From an uncultured Gemmatimonadota bacterium (GTDB taxonomy: Bacteria; Gemmatimonadota; Gemmatimonadetes; Gemmatimonadales; Gemmatimonadaceae), in NCBI GenBank assembly GCA_902825965.1, contig CADEDA010000002.1:1-64000 (forward strand): a DNA stretch of 64,000 bases. Direction: 5' to 3'. Made by a program: the position numbers and the translations under genes. Below the pieces are notes generated by a model that saw nothing but the letters and a program-made list of their open reading frames with translations, searched no databases and was not told the origin of the DNA. Numbering within the stretch: the stretch's first letter is position 1; the number at the start of each line of letters is the position of its first letter. Positions 17,147 through 25,856 of the stretch are shown here, in pieces.

Positions 17147-17229
17147 ACTCAACCTGATGTCGCGACGTACGATCCTCGCGCGGCGTATTGCGGCCCATGC
17201 CCGGACGTCGCGAGGTTTCCCCTGTGTCG

Positions 17230-18108
17230 ATGAGCATCCCTGTCGTCAGTCCGGTCCGCACGGCCGCGGTGCAGCGCACCCTGCTGCTCATCCTCGCGCT
17301 GAATCTCATCGTGGTGGCGGTGAAGTTCGTGGTGGGCCTGCGCTCGGGCAGCCTCACCGTGATCGGCGCGACGCTCGAGAGCTTCCTCGATGCGCTGAAT
17401 AATGTCATCGCGGTGATCATCGTGGCGTTGGCGGCGCGCGGGCCCGACGAGGACCACCCGTACGGCCACGACAAGTTCGAGACGATGGGGGCGCTGGCGA
17501 TCGTCGGGTTCCTCTCGATCTCGTGCTTCGAGCTGATCCGCGGGGCCGTCTCGCGGCTCATCGCGCCACCCGAGCTGGTGACGCCGAGCCCGCTGGAGCT
17601 CGGGCTGCTCGCGGGCACGGCACTGGTGAACGTGGTGGTGGTCTGGTACGAGCGGCGGCGCGGGCGCGAGCTCTCGAGCCCGTTGCTGCTGGCGGACGCG
17701 GCCCACACGGCCGGCGACCTCTTCGTGACCGCGTTGGCCGTGGGCTCGCTGCTGGCGACCAGTGCCGGCGTGCGCTGGGCGGATCCGGTGCTGGCGATGC
17801 TGGTGGCGCTGATCATCGCGCACAGCGGCTGGCAGATCCTGCGCGTGACGGTGCCGGTGCTGGTGGACGAACGCGGCGTCTCGGCCGAGCGGGTGCGGCA
17901 GATCGTCGGGGTGATCCCGGGGGTGAGTGGCACACGAGGCGTGCGGTCGCGCGTGACGAGTTCCGGCACGTTGTTCGTCGAGGTCACCATCGTGGTCAAC
18001 GGGCTGCTCGACGTCGCGCAGGCACACGGGATCGCGGACCAGGTGGAGCAGGCGCTGGCCGACGGTGTGGGCGCCGCGGACGTGACGGTGCACGTCGAAC
18101 CCGCGTGA
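17230..18108 (+). CDS. Cation diffusion facilitator transporter
   Basis: The 292-residue protein (ATG 17230; GTG 17224 and ATG 17197 are possible) has six membrane helices and the CDF marks: DEDHPYGHDKFE between TM2 and TM3, TM5 site ADAAHTAGDLF (HxxxD) and a C-terminal cytosolic domain (SGTRGVRSRVTSSGTLFVEVTI). CDF proteins export Zn, Fe, Mn or similar divalent cations in exchange for protons. The TM2 half of the transport site reads ESFLD (Glu50-x3-Asp54) in place of the usual (H/D)xxxD, which may alter metal choice. Substrate cannot be told. A non-standard start is possible, as no clear ribosome site is visible. Confidence 0.88.
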   Translation: MSIPVVSPVRTAAVQRTLLLILALNLIVVAVKFVVGLRSGSLTVIGATLESFLDALNNVIAVIIVALAARGPDEDHPYGHDKFETMGALAIVGFLSISCFELIRGAVSRLIAPPELVTPSPLELGLLAGTALVNVVVVWYERRRGRELSSPLLLADAAHTAGDLFVTALAVGSLLATSAGVRWADPVLAMLVALIIAHSGWQILRVTVPVLVDERGVSAERVRQIVGVIPGVSGTRGVRSRVTSSGTLFVEVTIVVNGLLDVAQAHGIADQVEQALADGVGAADVTVHVEPA

Positions 18109-18175
18109 GGGGTTGTCGCAGGCGCCGGATCTCCTAGTTTAGCCTTGAGTCGCCCGGTCCCCTCACCCGCCCCGG

Positions 18176-18955
18176 ATGCCCCCGCGCAACTCCCCTCGCT
18201 CGCTCCGGCACGAGTACCAGCAGTACGTGGAGCGCGAGGTCGAGGACTACAAGAACTCCGTCTCGACCGTCTTCCTGCACAGCATCGCAGCGGAGGCGGC
18301 GCGCACGCTCGACGAGAGTGCGCAGCTGGGCATGCGCGAGGTGCTGCTCGCCGACGAGGTCGACCGGATCATCGCGCGACGCCTGCGCCTGCCGAGCTAC
18401 GAGACCTGGCGCCGGCGGCGTGAGAAGAACGCGAACGAGCTGCGGCGCCCGGAGCACTGGGGCCTGCGTCCCGACACGCCGCTGAGCCAGGCGATCCCGG
18501 CGCCGACGACGTCGGCGCAGGTGCTCGTGGCCGGTGCGCGGGTGGAGGGCTCGGCGCTCTACCTCGCCGCGAACGGCTGCGAGGTGACCGCGATCGAGCC
18601 GGAGGTGGCGGTGGTGAACCGCGTGCTGCGGGCGGCGCGTGATGCCGGACTCACCGAGAAGGTGCGTGGCTTCGCCGCGGACCTGGTGAGCTTCACGCCC
18701 GACGGACCGTTGGCGGCGGTGATCTGCACGCCGGCAGCGTTCGCGGGTCTCTCGGTGTTCGAGCGCGAGCAGGTGCTGCGCTTGCTGCAGCAGGCGACGA
18801 GTGATGGTGGCGTCCATCTCATCGAGACACTCGTGGCCGGCCAGGCGGTGCTCACCGAGGAAGAGCTGCGCTCGAGCTACTCGGGATGGGAGATCTCGTT
18901 GATGCCCGAACCCGGCGCGAGCCGGACGTTCTGCGCGAAGAAGACGCTGATGTAA
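18176..18955 (+). CDS. SAM-dependent methyltransferase-like protein
   Basis: The 259-residue protein has an N-terminal helical part (HEYQQYVEREVEDYKNSVS), then a Rossmann-like segment from about 120: QVLVAGARVEGSALYLAANGCEVTAIEPEVAVVNRVL, which has the shape of methyltransferase motifs I and II, though the usual GxGxG is relaxed to GARVEG. Towards the end it has a GGVHLIETLV strand and FCAKK as the final strand. Such proteins often resemble TehB-like or generic class I methyltransferases. Substrate is unknown, and the weak glycine loop leaves open that it no longer binds SAM. It sits 67 bases after the CDF gene. Confidence 0.6.
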   Translation: MPPRNSPRSLRHEYQQYVEREVEDYKNSVSTVFLHSIAAEAARTLDESAQLGMREVLLADEVDRIIARRLRLPSYETWRRRREKNANELRRPEHWGLRPDTPLSQAIPAPTTSAQVLVAGARVEGSALYLAANGCEVTAIEPEVAVVNRVLRAARDAGLTEKVRGFAADLVSFTPDGPLAAVICTPAAFAGLSVFEREQVLRLLQQATSDGGVHLIETLVAGQAVLTEEELRSSYSGWEISLMPEPGASRTFCAKKTLM

Positions 18956-19107
18956 CGAATCGACACGAATGAGCGGTTCGGGCTCGTGTCAGACTGCGAC
19001 GACGGGGTTCATCGACGAGAGTTCGATGGACCCTAAGTCATTGTGGTATATGGTGGTTACGAAGCAAGAAAACTGGCATCCCCCCTGCGACGTCAATAGG
19101 TCATGCA

Positions 19108-19133
19108 GCGGCTGGTGGTTTTTCTTCAGCCGC
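19108..19133 (+). promoter_or_regulatory. Leader hairpin ahead of small orphan gene
   Basis: GCGGCTG (19108-19114) and CAGCCGC (19127-19133) form a perfect 7-bp stem with a 12-base loop containing a T run. It lies 27 bases before the ATG of the following small gene, in an AT-richer leader (19040-19160). It may be a 5' UTR structure or a weak attenuator; function is inferred. Confidence 0.4.
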
Positions 19134-19160
19134 ACGACCGCTTCAATAAGGAAGGCAAGA

Positions 19161-19322
19161 ATGGATCGGATCATGTCGCAGGCGACGCTCGAGGACGAGC
19201 CGGTGGGGATCATCATCTCAGGTGGGAGCCGGGCGGAAGCGACGCCGCGGTTCAGCGCGTACGTGTGGGGCCCGGTGCCGGATGAGCCCGAGGCCGAGGT
19301 CGCGGGTACGAAAGCGGCTTAA
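19161..19322 (+). CDS. Small orphan protein, 53 residues
   Basis: ATG 19161 is preceded by AAGGAAGG at 19148-19155, a good ribosome site. The product begins MDRIMSQATLEDEPVGIIIS and continues with GGSRAEATPRFSAYVWGP and an acidic/Ala tail. It has no signal peptide or membrane helix. The gene stands alone, with an AT-rich leader and a strong terminator 29 bases after its stop, so it looks like an independent transcription unit. I do not recognise a function. Confidence 0.6.
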   Translation: MDRIMSQATLEDEPVGIIISGGSRAEATPRFSAYVWGPVPDEPEAEVAGTKAA

Positions 19323-19350
19323 GGCAGAGGTGAGGAGTGAGGAGTGAGGA

Positions 19351-19379
19351 GGCCGCCCGTTCGGGCGGCCTTTTCTTTT
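19351..19379 (+). terminator. Rho-independent terminator
   Basis: A perfect 8-bp stem GGCCGCCC/GGGCGGCC with loop GTTC is followed by TTTTCTTTT. It ends the small orphan gene transcript. It is preceded by a GA-rich tract of GGAGTGA repeats and followed by CCACCCT-type repeats (19390-19430). The same stem recurs at 28989-29010. Confidence 0.9.
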
Positions 19380-19486
19380 CGCTCGGCTTTCCACCATCCA
19401 CCCTCCACCCTCCACCATCCACCCTCCCAAAAAGCACAAAGGGACCGACGCAAGCGCCGATCCCCCTGTGTGTGAAGCTGGCCAGC

Positions 19487-19552
19487 TTACTTCTTCTTCG
19501 CGGCCTTCTTCTTGGTCGCCTTCTTCGCGGCCTTCTTCTTCTTGGCAGCCAT
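19487..19552 (-). CDS. Lys/Ala-rich microprotein, 21 residues
   Basis: On the minus strand, ATG 19552 follows AAGGAG by eight bases (an excellent ribosome site). The 21-residue product consists only of Met, Ala, Lys and one Thr, in AAKK/KAAKK blocks, and stops with TAA 19487-19489. It resembles the tails of histone H1-like bacterial proteins and the C-terminal tail of the NYN protein at 30436. It lies 119 bases downstream of the last pmbA gene on the same strand and could be the final cistron of that operon or a separate unit. DNA or RNA binding by charge is likely; any specific role is unknown. The strong ribosome site argues that it is translated. Confidence 0.6.
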   Translation of the reverse strand: MAAKKKKAAKKATKKKAAKKK

Positions 19553-19671
19553 GGTACTATCTCCTTGAAAGGAGGGGGTCATCCCGGCCGATCCCCCGGT
19601 GGATCGGTGGGTCATGCGACGATCGGAAGACCGCCGCATCTTGTGCCGCCCCGATCATCGCGGGCGGTGGA

Positions 19672-21081
19672 TCAGACAGCCTCGGAGAGGCTGGTGAAGT
19701 TGAAATCGCGGACCTTCAGCGCCGGCATCGAGACCGCTCCACCGGCTTCCGTCCCTGCGATCCGCTCTGAAGGACCGAGCATCTCGAGGTTGTTGAGCAT
19801 GAACAACGGTGACTCATTGAACCGCAAATTGCGAATCGAGCGCGAAATTCTTCCCTCTTCAATAAGGAAAGTCCCGTCGCGTGTCAATCCCGTGTAAAGA
19901 ATGGTGCGTGGATCGACTTCGCGCAAATACCACAACCGGGTGACCAGGATACCCCGCGCCGTGCTCTTGATCATCGCGTCCAGCGAGCTCGTGCCGCCGG
20001 CCATCTTGAGCGAGGTCGCGCCGCCGGTCGGCGTCTTGCCCTGCTTCTTCGCCCAGAACCGCGAGTACTGCAGCTGCTTCAAGTTGCCGTTCTCGACCCA
20101 CACCTGCCGCGCGATCGGGAGCCCTTCGCCGTCGAACGGCTGCGCGAGCAACTGCGGATCGGCGGGATCCGAGTAGATCGTCACCCGGGTATCGACGATC
20201 TTCTCACCGACTTTGTTACCACCGCCCTGCTTGGAGAACGGCGAGCGGCCTTCGTCCGCTTGGCGCGCGTCGGCGTAGAACGCGACGAGTCCGGCGAGGT
20301 CGCCCACCGCCTGCGGCTCGAGGATGACGGTGTAGCGCCCGGGTTCGATCGCCTGCGGATTGCGCGACGCCCGCGCCTTCTCGATCGCGCGGGCGCTCAC
20401 GCGCTCGAAGTCGATCTGGCGCCAGTCGGGATGGTCCGCACCCGCCCAGCCCGACCCCGTGCCGTCCGTGGTACGCACGGTGAGCGTGTAGTTCACGTTG
20501 GTCGCGCGATGGTACGCGAACATGCCCTTGTTGTTGCCGAGCGCGCTGCAGCCGGCGGTGGCGACGAGATAGCCGGCCGCCTTGATGTCCCCGGCCTTCC
20601 GCGCCGGCGCGAGTGCCGTGAGCGCGGCCTGCGCGCGCTCGGCCGCCCCGATGTTCGCCGTGGAGTCGAGATAGGCGGCGACGTCCACGTAGCGCTGCGG
20701 CTCGAGTTCCGGCATCGCCTCCGGGTCGTCGGGCGCCAGCTTGGCCAGCACCTCCGACTGCTGGACGCAGCGGCGGAGGGACTCCTCCGAGAGGTCGTTG
20801 GTGGTCACCACCGCATGCTTGGGCCCGTACGACGACTGGACCGCGACCCCCGCGTCCGTCACCGCGCCCGCGGTGCTCATCTGGTTGTCGGCGAAGCGGA
20901 CGTTGGTGGTGTGGTTGGTGCCGATCGAGACGTTGATCGAGTCGGCCTTGGACATCCTCACCACGCGTTCGATGATCGCCTGGGCCTCGGCGCGCGAGAG
21001 GATCGCGCCTGCCGGAAGTGCGCTCGGCAGCCCGGTCGGGAGCGCGTTCGGCCCCTGCATCAGGCTCTTGGGTGCGGTCAT
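19672..21081 (-). CDS. PmbA/TldE-family protein (copy 2)
   Basis: The 469-residue protein begins MTAPKSLMQG with no export signal. Family features include ADNQMSTAG near residue 65, FAYHRATNVNYTLTVRTTDG, GTGSGWAG, IEPGRYTVILEP, an SPFSKQGGGNKVGEKI segment, and a C-terminal NLRFNESPLFMLNNLE. It lacks the HExxxH of TldD, as expected for PmbA/TldE, the non-catalytic partner of the TldD/TldE metalloprotease that trims unfolded peptides such as RiPP precursors and CcdA. Its ATG overlaps the stop of the upstream tldD (ATGA). It is the last large gene of a four-gene operon. Confidence 0.9.
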   Translation of the reverse strand: MTAPKSLMQGPNALPTGLPSALPAGAILSRAEAQAIIERVVRMSKADSINVSIGTNHTTNVRFADNQMSTAGAVTDAGVAVQSSYGPKHAVVTTNDLSEESLRRCVQQSEVLAKLAPDDPEAMPELEPQRYVDVAAYLDSTANIGAAERAQAALTALAPARKAGDIKAAGYLVATAGCSALGNNKGMFAYHRATNVNYTLTVRTTDGTGSGWAGADHPDWRQIDFERVSARAIEKARASRNPQAIEPGRYTVILEPQAVGDLAGLVAFYADARQADEGRSPFSKQGGGNKVGEKIVDTRVTIYSDPADPQLLAQPFDGEGLPIARQVWVENGNLKQLQYSRFWAKKQGKTPTGGATSLKMAGGTSSLDAMIKSTARGILVTRLWYLREVDPRTILYTGLTRDGTFLIEEGRISRSIRNLRFNESPLFMLNNLEMLGPSERIAGTEAGGAVSMPALKVRDFNFTSLSEAV

Positions 21082-22697
21082 TGGGTCCGTCCGGTGTTGA
21101 TCACGTTGACCTGGCGGAAGCGCGCCGGCGGGGAGCCGTGGCTCACGGCGTTGCTCTGGCTGGGCTGCCCCTTGCCGTCGAAGAACGAGCCACCGAGTTC
21201 GTAGGTCGCCTTGCCGCCGATCGCGTCCATGGAGTTCCAGAAGTCCGGCGTGCGGATCTGGTAGGCGACGTCCTTGAGCATGCCGACGACCTTCCCGCCG
21301 CGGATCTCGTAGGTCACCTGCCCGCCGAACTGCGCGTTGTAGCGCTGTTGGTCGATGGAGAAGGAGCCGTCGCCCACGATGGCGATGCCGCGGTCCACGC
21401 CGGCGATGAGGTCGTCCCAGCTCGTGTTGTCGTTGCCGGGCAGCAGGGAGACGTTGGGCATGCGCTGGAAGGCGACGCTGCCCCAGCTGTCGGCGTAGGA
21501 GCAGCCGTGCGAGCGCACGGGCTTGCCCTGCTTGGCGTACCAGTCGGCGAGCCAGGGGGCCTGCTCGCGCGTGGTCTGGTAGTCGTTGAACATGCCGTCC
21601 TTCACGATGAGGAACTCGTCCGGCTGCACGCCGTCATCGTCGTAGCCGACGGTGGCGAGCGCCCCGGCCTGCGAGCGGTCACCCTGGATGTTCATGAGCG
21701 GCTTGCCGTACTGCAGCTTGCCGAGCTTCTCCTCGGGCGGCGCGATGAAGCTGGTGCCGGCGTAGTTGGCCTCGTAGCCCAGCGCGCGGTCGAGCTCCGT
21801 CGGATGGCCGATGGACTCGTGGATGGTGAGCCAGAGGTTGGACGGGGCGAGCACGAGGTCGTATTTGCCGACCTCGACCGGCTTGGCCTTGAGCTTCTCG
21901 GCGGCCTGCTCCGCCCACTTGCGGGCGTTGCCGGGGAGGTCGCACTGGACGACGTACTCGTAGCCGCGGCCCATCGGGGCGGCCTCGGAGCCCTGGCGGT
22001 TCTGGAAGTCCGAGAAGTCCGGTGCGACCGCCGTGGCCGTGAAGAGCGGCCAGCTGCGGATCAGCGTCTGGTCGATCACCGAGCCCTCGGTGCTGGCGAA
22101 CTGCCGCTCCTGCTTCACGAAGAACAGGACCGAGTTCACGAACTTCACGTTGGCGACCTTCATCGCCTCGGCGTTGGACTTGAGCAGGAGGTCCACCTTC
22201 TGCTCGAGCGGCACCTCGAAGGGATCGGTGGTGTAGGGCGACTTCCACGTGGCGTTGGGATACGCCGGCGTGGGGGCCAGCGTGACCGCGCGGTCGCGCG
22301 CGACGCGGTTGGCCTTGGCGATGGCCACCGCCTCGCGGGCGGCGGTGGTGACACCCTCCCGCGTGAGCGTACGCGTCGCCGCGAATCCCCAGCAGCCGTC
22401 CACGAGGGCGCGCACACCGCAGCCCAGCGTGTCGGTGTCCACCACGTTCACGATCTGCTGCTCACGGGTGACGACGAAGTTCTGCCGGAACCGCGCGATG
22501 CGGCAGTCGGCGTAGGAGGCGCCGGCGACCTTCGCGGCGTTGATCGCCTCCAGCAGCAGCTCCTTGGAGGCTCCGCTCTGGAATCGATCGAGATCGTCGT
22601 ACCTCGGGGCGGCCTCGGCGCGTCGTGGGGCGGACGCGAGAGCGAGGGCCGCCGCGGCGGCTCCGGTGGTCCGGAGGAATTCCCTGCGATCGGTCAT
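21078..22697 (-). CDS. TldD-family metalloprotease with Tat signal (copy 2)
   Basis: The 539-residue protein starts MTDRREFLRTTGAAAAALAL, a twin-arginine signal (RREFLRT) followed by a hydrophobic stretch and an AEA-type cleavage region. The metalloprotease motif HESIGH (HExxxH) lies in WLTIHESIGHPTELDRA. The family elements GYEANYAGTSF, SHGCSYADSW, GDGSFSIDQQRYNAQFGGQ and the C-terminal QVNVINTGRT are present. Its ATG shares one base with the stop of the upstream pmbA (TGATG) and its stop overlaps the next pmbA. Export through Tat would place it in the periplasm, unlike the cytosolic E. coli TldD. Confidence 0.93.
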   Translation of the reverse strand: MTDRREFLRTTGAAAAALALASAPRRAEAAPRYDDLDRFQSGASKELLLEAINAAKVAGASYADCRIARFRQNFVVTREQQIVNVVDTDTLGCGVRALVDGCWGFAATRTLTREGVTTAAREAVAIAKANRVARDRAVTLAPTPAYPNATWKSPYTTDPFEVPLEQKVDLLLKSNAEAMKVANVKFVNSVLFFVKQERQFASTEGSVIDQTLIRSWPLFTATAVAPDFSDFQNRQGSEAAPMGRGYEYVVQCDLPGNARKWAEQAAEKLKAKPVEVGKYDLVLAPSNLWLTIHESIGHPTELDRALGYEANYAGTSFIAPPEEKLGKLQYGKPLMNIQGDRSQAGALATVGYDDDGVQPDEFLIVKDGMFNDYQTTREQAPWLADWYAKQGKPVRSHGCSYADSWGSVAFQRMPNVSLLPGNDNTSWDDLIAGVDRGIAIVGDGSFSIDQQRYNAQFGGQVTYEIRGGKVVGMLKDVAYQIRTPDFWNSMDAIGGKATYELGGSFFDGKGQPSQSNAVSHGSPPARFRQVNVINTGRTQ

Positions 22698-24067
22698 CAG
22701 ATGGCGTCGCTCGTGCTGGTGAAGTTGAAATCGCGGCACTTGAGCGGCGGCACGATGATCGCCTGCCCAGGACCACCCGCCTCCGAGGCGCTCACACGCT
22801 CGGGGCGGCCCATCATCTGCAGGTTGTTGAGCATGAAGATGGGGGACTCGTTGTAGCGCAGGTTCTTGACCGGGCGCGTCACCTTGCCGTTCTCGATGAG
22901 GAAGGTGCCATCCCGGGTGAGGCCGGTGAACAGGATGGTGCGGGGATCGACGCTGCGGATGTACCAGAAGCGCGTCACCAGGATACCGCGCTCGGTGGAG
23001 GCGATCATCTCCTCCATGGAGCTGCTGCCACCCGACATCGCCAGCGTGCCGCCGGCGGAGACGGGCGCCTTGCCCGTGCGCTGGGCCCAGAAGCGGTCGT
23101 ACGCGAGGTTCCGCACGACGCCGTTCTCGATCCAGGTGACCTTCTGCGTCGGGAGGCCGTCGCCGCCGAACGTGCCGGACGGCACCCGCGGATCGAACGG
23201 ATCCGACACCAAGGTCACGCGCTCGTCTACGACCTTCTCGCCGATCTTGTTTCCGCCGCCGGCCTTGGAGAAGAAGGAGCGCCCCTCGTCGGCGTTGCGT
23301 GCATTGAGGGCACCCCCGATGAGCTGGACGAGGTTCGCGACCGCCGTGGGCTCGAGGATCACGGTGTAGCGTCCGGGCTCGATCGCCACCGGATTGACCG
23401 ACTTGCGCGCCTTCTCGATCGCCCGCTCGGCGAGCAACCGGGGGTCGATGCGCCGGAAGTCGTTGTCGCTGGCCCCGGCCCACCCGGAGCCCGTGCCGTC
23501 CGGTGTCCGCACGGTGGTCGTGAACGCGACCGCCGTGCTGCGGTCGTAGGCGAACAGGCCCTTGTTGTTGGCCACGGCGAAGGAGCCGGCGTTGGCCTCC
23601 AGGTACCCGGTCGAGACCAGTCCCGCGCGGCGGGCGGGCTCGGTGATCGCCCGCACCGCCTCGGCGCGGGCCTCGGGCTCGAGCGACGCCGTGGCATCGC
23701 TCCACTGCACCGAGGGCGGTACGTCCTGCGGACCCAGTTCCGGCAGCAGCTCCGGATCCTCCGGCGCCAGCCGGGCGATGCGCTCCGCATTCTGCACGGC
23801 CGCCCGCAGCGAGGCGTCGTCCAGGCGATTGACGGTCACGTTCGCCGAGCGCTTGCCGATGACGGAGCGCACGGTGACGGCGGCGTTGTAGTTGTCACCG
23901 GCGGTGGAGATCTGGTTCACCGCGAACCGCGTGTTCTGGCGCATGCCGCTGTTGATCGAGACGCGGCATTCGTCAGCGGTGGAGAAGGACAGCACCTTCT
24001 TCGCGATGGCGTCACACTCGGCGCGGGAGAGGTGCGGGGCGATGGCGTAGAGCGACTTGGGCGTCAT
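22697..24067 (-). CDS. PmbA/TldE-family protein (copy 1)
   Basis: The 456-residue protein (MTPKSLYAIAPHLSRAECDA) lacks any signal sequence and the HExxxH motif. It aligns by eye along its length with the copy at 19672: shared blocks include VRTPDGTGSGWAG, IEPGRYTVILEPTAVANL, KAGGGNKIGEKVVDERVTL, GLTRDGTFLIENGK and NLRYNESPIFMLNNLQ. It is the expected partner of the TldD encoded immediately upstream. Both junctions are overlapping (TGA/ATG), so translation of the whole operon is coupled. Confidence 0.92.
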   Translation of the reverse strand: MTPKSLYAIAPHLSRAECDAIAKKVLSFSTADECRVSINSGMRQNTRFAVNQISTAGDNYNAAVTVRSVIGKRSANVTVNRLDDASLRAAVQNAERIARLAPEDPELLPELGPQDVPPSVQWSDATASLEPEARAEAVRAITEPARRAGLVSTGYLEANAGSFAVANNKGLFAYDRSTAVAFTTTVRTPDGTGSGWAGASDNDFRRIDPRLLAERAIEKARKSVNPVAIEPGRYTVILEPTAVANLVQLIGGALNARNADEGRSFFSKAGGGNKIGEKVVDERVTLVSDPFDPRVPSGTFGGDGLPTQKVTWIENGVVRNLAYDRFWAQRTGKAPVSAGGTLAMSGGSSSMEEMIASTERGILVTRFWYIRSVDPRTILFTGLTRDGTFLIENGKVTRPVKNLRYNESPIFMLNNLQMMGRPERVSASEAGGPGQAIIVPPLKCRDFNFTSTSDAI

Positions 24068-25683
24068 CAGGCGGTCCTCCCGGTGTTGATCACGTTCACC
24101 TGCCGGTGCCGCGTGGGAGGACATCCATGGGACACCGCATTGGACTGCGAGGGTTGCCCCTTGCCGTCGCCGAAGGCACCGCCGAGTTCGTAGCTGCGCT
24201 TGCCGCCGATCATGTCGAGTGCGTTCCAGAACTCGGGGGTCCGGATCTGGTAGGCGACATCCTTGAGCATGCCGGTGATCTTGCCGTTCTTCACCTCGTA
24301 GAACAGCTGGCCGCCGAACTGCGCGTTGTAGCGCTGTTGGTCGATGGAGAACGAGCCGTCGCCGATGATGGCGATGCCGTTCTCGGTGGCGGCGATGAGG
24401 TCCTCCCACACGAGGTCCTGCTCCCCCGGCAGGAGGTTGACGTTGGGCATGCGCTGGAACTGGACGTCGGCCCAGGTCTGCGCGTAGGAGCAGCCGTGCG
24501 ACCGCGTGGGCTTGCCCTGCTGCTTGTACCACCAGTCGAGCCACATCGCCTGCTCGCGCGTGGTCTGGTAGTCCACGAACATGCCGTCCTTGACGATGTA
24601 GAAGTCCTCGGGCTGCACCCCCTCGTCGTCCCAGCCGCAGGCGGAGAGCGAGCCCGGCGCCGAGCGGTCGGCGAGCACGTTCATGAAGCGCGGGCCCATG
24701 CGGAACTTCCCGAGCTTGTCCTCCGGCGGCGCGAGGTAGCTCGTCCCGGCGTAGTTGGCCTCGAAGCCGTAGGCCCGGTCGAGCTCGGTGGGATGGGCGA
24801 TGGCCTCGTGGATGGTGAGCCAGAGATGCGTCGGGTGCAGGATCAGGTCGTAGCGTCCGACCTCCACCGGCTTGGCGCTCAGCTTCTGCTTGGCCTCCTC
24901 GGCCCAGCGCGCGGCGTGGCGCTTGAGGTCGGCGTCGAGCACGTGCTCGTAGCCGAGTCCCTTGGGCTGGATGTCGGTGGACTGCCGCGTCTGGAAGTCG
25001 CGGTTGTCGGGCGAGACCATGGTGACGGTCATGCCCGGCTGCGCGCGGAAGATGGTCTGCTGCGTGACGGTGCCGAGCGTGTTGGCGAAGGTCTTCTCGT
25101 CGCGCAGGAAGAACATCTGCGAGTTCACGAACCGCGCACCGGCGGCGAGCGCGGCGGCGTTGGCTTCGAGCAGATACGCGACCTTGTCCTCGATGGCCAC
25201 GGTGAACGGGTCGACCTTGATCGGGCTGCGCCAGACGCCGTTGGGCACCGGCGGATGATGCACCGGCGCGAGCTCGACGGGCTTCACCATGGCCGCGGCG
25301 TTGGCACGGGCCTGTGCGACGGCCTGGCGCGCCACGCGGGTCACCTCGTCGGGCGTGAGGTTGCTGGAGGCGGCGAAGCCCCAAGCGCCGCGCACCAGCA
25401 CGCGCACGCCGAAGCCGAAGGTCTCGTTGTCACCGATGTTGGTGACCCGGCGCTCGCGGGTCCCGATGTTCTGCGACCGGGCGCTCGAGATGCGGGCGTC
25501 GGCGTACTCGGCGCCGGCGGCCTTGGCCGCGTCGATCGCGCGGAGCACGAGCTCCTTGTGGGACGGATCGCCCTGGAAGACGTGCGGCTGGGCCGCGACG
25601 GGGCGGGCCAACGAGGAGGCGAGTCCGACCGCCGCGGCAGCGGCGGCAGACTGCTGGAGGAACTCCCGACGTGAAGCGGTCAC
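24067..25683 (-). CDS. TldD-family metalloprotease with Tat signal (copy 1)
   Basis: GTG 25683 is preceded by GAGGGA six bases upstream and starts a 538-residue protein with SRREFLQQSAAAAAAVGLA, a twin-arginine signal. The active site is HEAIAH in WLTIHEAIAHPTELDRA. Most conserved blocks are shared with copy 2 (FEANYAGTSYLAPPEDKLGK, GCSYAQTWADVQFQRMPN, IDQQRYNAQFGGQ, INTGRT). It heads the operon tldD-pmbA-tldD-pmbA, probably made by duplication of one pair. Metal-dependent peptide hydrolysis with PmbA is the family activity; the substrate is unknown. Confidence 0.93.
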   Translation of the reverse strand: MTASRREFLQQSAAAAAAVGLASSLARPVAAQPHVFQGDPSHKELVLRAIDAAKAAGAEYADARISSARSQNIGTRERRVTNIGDNETFGFGVRVLVRGAWGFAASSNLTPDEVTRVARQAVAQARANAAAMVKPVELAPVHHPPVPNGVWRSPIKVDPFTVAIEDKVAYLLEANAAALAAGARFVNSQMFFLRDEKTFANTLGTVTQQTIFRAQPGMTVTMVSPDNRDFQTRQSTDIQPKGLGYEHVLDADLKRHAARWAEEAKQKLSAKPVEVGRYDLILHPTHLWLTIHEAIAHPTELDRAYGFEANYAGTSYLAPPEDKLGKFRMGPRFMNVLADRSAPGSLSACGWDDEGVQPEDFYIVKDGMFVDYQTTREQAMWLDWWYKQQGKPTRSHGCSYAQTWADVQFQRMPNVNLLPGEQDLVWEDLIAATENGIAIIGDGSFSIDQQRYNAQFGGQLFYEVKNGKITGMLKDVAYQIRTPEFWNALDMIGGKRSYELGGAFGDGKGQPSQSNAVSHGCPPTRHRQVNVINTGRTA

Positions 25684-25856
25684 GCGATTCCCTCGGTCAG
25701 ATGTGGCGGGGTGGCTCGGGGCGCCCCGGCGCGGACGACAGGCGGATGACCTGCGGACGAGATGCGGCGTCCGAGCGAATATACGGTCCCGCCGGGAGGC
25801 CCGTTCGATGGCCCCCGTGTCCGCGTTGCGTCAGCGTGGCCGATCCGCGTGGCAGG

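Noticed and set aside
20260-25674. Several long plus-strand frames across the TldD/PmbA region
   Set aside because: They are antisense to four clear genes and their translations are Val/Gly/Arg/His-rich without motifs.
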